Positions 63,619 through 64,000 of a stretch of DNA of 64,000 nucleotides are shown piece by piece. The stretch's first letter is position 1. Each line of letters opens with the position of its first letter. The notes under the pieces were generated by a model. It searched no databases and was not told the origin of the DNA. It saw only the letters and a list, made by a program, of their open reading frames with translations. The position numbers were made by a program, and so were the translations under genes. The DNA is taken from positions 124,001 through 188,000 of the forward strand of contig CALEGP010000038.1 of the NCBI GenBank assembly GCA_937876245.1, written 5' to 3'. This stretch comes from an uncultured Actinomycetes bacterium (GTDB lineage Bacteria; Actinomycetota; Actinomycetes; Nanopelagicales; Nanopelagicaceae).

Positions 63619-63630
63619 ATATCTCGGCAT

Positions 63631-63666
63631 AACAGGAGGTCTGAGTAATCAGGCCTCCTGTTTTTT
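63631..63666 (+). terminator. Rho-independent terminator after the BMP gene
   Basis: ACAGGAGG pairs with CCTCCTGT around an inner CTGA/TCAG stem, followed by six T. This allows high receptor expression relative to the downstream membrane complex. Confidence 0.88.
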
Positions 63667-63680
63667 GTAAATCTTTGGAA

Positions 63681-63686
63681 TAGGAT
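63681..63686 (+). promoter_or_regulatory. Leaderless -10 element of the nucleoside ABC ATPase gene
   Basis: TAGGAT lies exactly 6 nt before the ATG at 63693, just after the preceding terminator. Confidence 0.65.
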
Positions 63687-63692
63687 AGGGAT

Positions 63693-64000
63693 ATGTCATT
63701 AGAACTTCGCGGAATAACGAAAGCTTTTGGCTCATTGACTGTGAATGATTCAATCGACTTGAAGGTTGAAGCTGGTCAGATCCATGCAATTCTTGGCGAA
63801 AATGGTGCTGGCAAATCAACTCTCATGAATATCGTCTATGGATTGCTGAAAGCTGATTCTGGCGAAATTTTCGTGGATGGGAAAATTCAGAATATTTCCG
63901 AACCAAGCGATGCCTTGAGCGCAGGAATCGGTATGGTTCATCAACATTTTATGTTGATTCCAGTTTTCACGGTTGCAGAAAATATCGTTCTTGGCCATGA
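63693..64000 (+). CDS. ABC transporter ATPase, nucleoside/sugar type (partial)
   Basis: Cut by the window end after 102 codons. The visible part starts [19 protein letters not shown] and has Walker [11 protein letters not shown] and the Q-loop [11 protein letters not shown], followed by [10 protein letters not shown]. This is the first nucleotide-binding domain of the duplicated ATPases that work with BMP receptors (YufO/NupA-like); permease genes should follow outside. The start is set by the -10 hexamer. Confidence 0.9.
   Translation, partial: MSLELRGITKAFGSLTVNDSIDLKVEAGQIHAILGENGAGKSTLMNIVYGLLKADSGEIFVDGKIQNISEPSDALSAGIGMVHQHFMLIPVFTVAENIVLGH

Noticed and set aside
1..64000. A defence, secretion or mobile gene cluster
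   Set aside because: All gene clusters found are metabolic, envelope, transport or respiratory; no transposase, integrase, toxin-antitoxin or phage gene was seen.

Overview
The window reads as one continuous stretch of a small, moderately AT-rich actinobacterial chromosome. Actinobacterial markers are phosphatidylinositol genes (PadR-ino1, a PimB-like mannosyltransferase), the qcrCAB/ctaCDEF supercomplex genes including the actinobacteria-specific ctaF, DUF3000, DUF3043 and DUF4191 proteins, and a GlnR-like box at glnA. Very short spacers, many 1-4 bp overlaps, five convergent pairs whose stop codons are nested in the same 4 bp, and the low GC suggest a streamlined freshwater lineage such as acI/Nanopelagicales; that assignment is inference. 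I see no rRNA, tRNA, CRISPR array, prophage or insertion sequence.

Layout. 1-8.0 kb: dxs, a fadA-fadB beta-oxidation pair, an FTR1 iron permease and the DUF3000-RNase D pair. 8.1-17.6 kb: envelope and lipid genes (EamA transporter, RibD-like reductase, NlpC/P60 hydrolase, PimB-like transferase, acyl-CoA synthetase with a coupled LuxR regulator, SRPBCC protein, ROK glucokinase, an alpha/beta hydrolase fused to a membrane tail, acyltransferase). 17.6-21.5 kb: Cas4-like nuclease, LysE exporter, PadR-ino1 operon with operator palindromes and a possible leader peptide, and a membrane protein. 21.6-30.2 kb: small LuxR protein, enoyl-CoA hydratase and SDR, MFS exporter, a class III aminotransferase with a disturbed 5' end behind a structured leader, an ABC-F ATPase, a nickel/cobalt permease under a Nur-like box, and a DUF2061 protein. 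30.3-43.1 kb: glnA, RDD protein, the lipB-lipA-acyltransferase-DUF4191 operon, an MMPL transporter, TIGR01777 epimerase, sucB-lpd and pepA; lipoate made by LipB/LipA is used by SucB and the GcvH partner of GcvT. 43.2-50.3 kb: gcvT, btuFCD under a cobalamin riboswitch, a small exported membrane protein, aldo/keto reductase, DUF3043 and nadA. 50.3-61.2 kb: erpA, a PfkB kinase, a TusA/desulfurase-like pair, and two converging respiratory operons (ctaC-ctaD-ctaF-transporter and ctaE-qcrC-qcrA-qcrB). 61.3-64.0 kb: a receiver-like protein, DnaQ-type exonuclease, and the start of a BMP-type nucleoside ABC transporter, cut by the window end.

The strongest sequence-level pattern is a shared promoter grammar: at sixteen operon-first genes a TAnnnT hexamer lies exactly 6 nt before the start codon (7 nt at five more), with no Shine-Dalgarno sequence. 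This implies extensive leaderless transcription and fixes several start codons. Genes lacking the hexamer mostly carry a clear Shine-Dalgarno sequence. Other points of note are a cysteine desulfurase homologue that keeps the Cys loop but has Ser where the PLP lysine is expected, the Nur-like box at the nickel permease, the PadR palindromes, and the in-frame TGA at codon 3 of the apparent aminotransferase reading frame.
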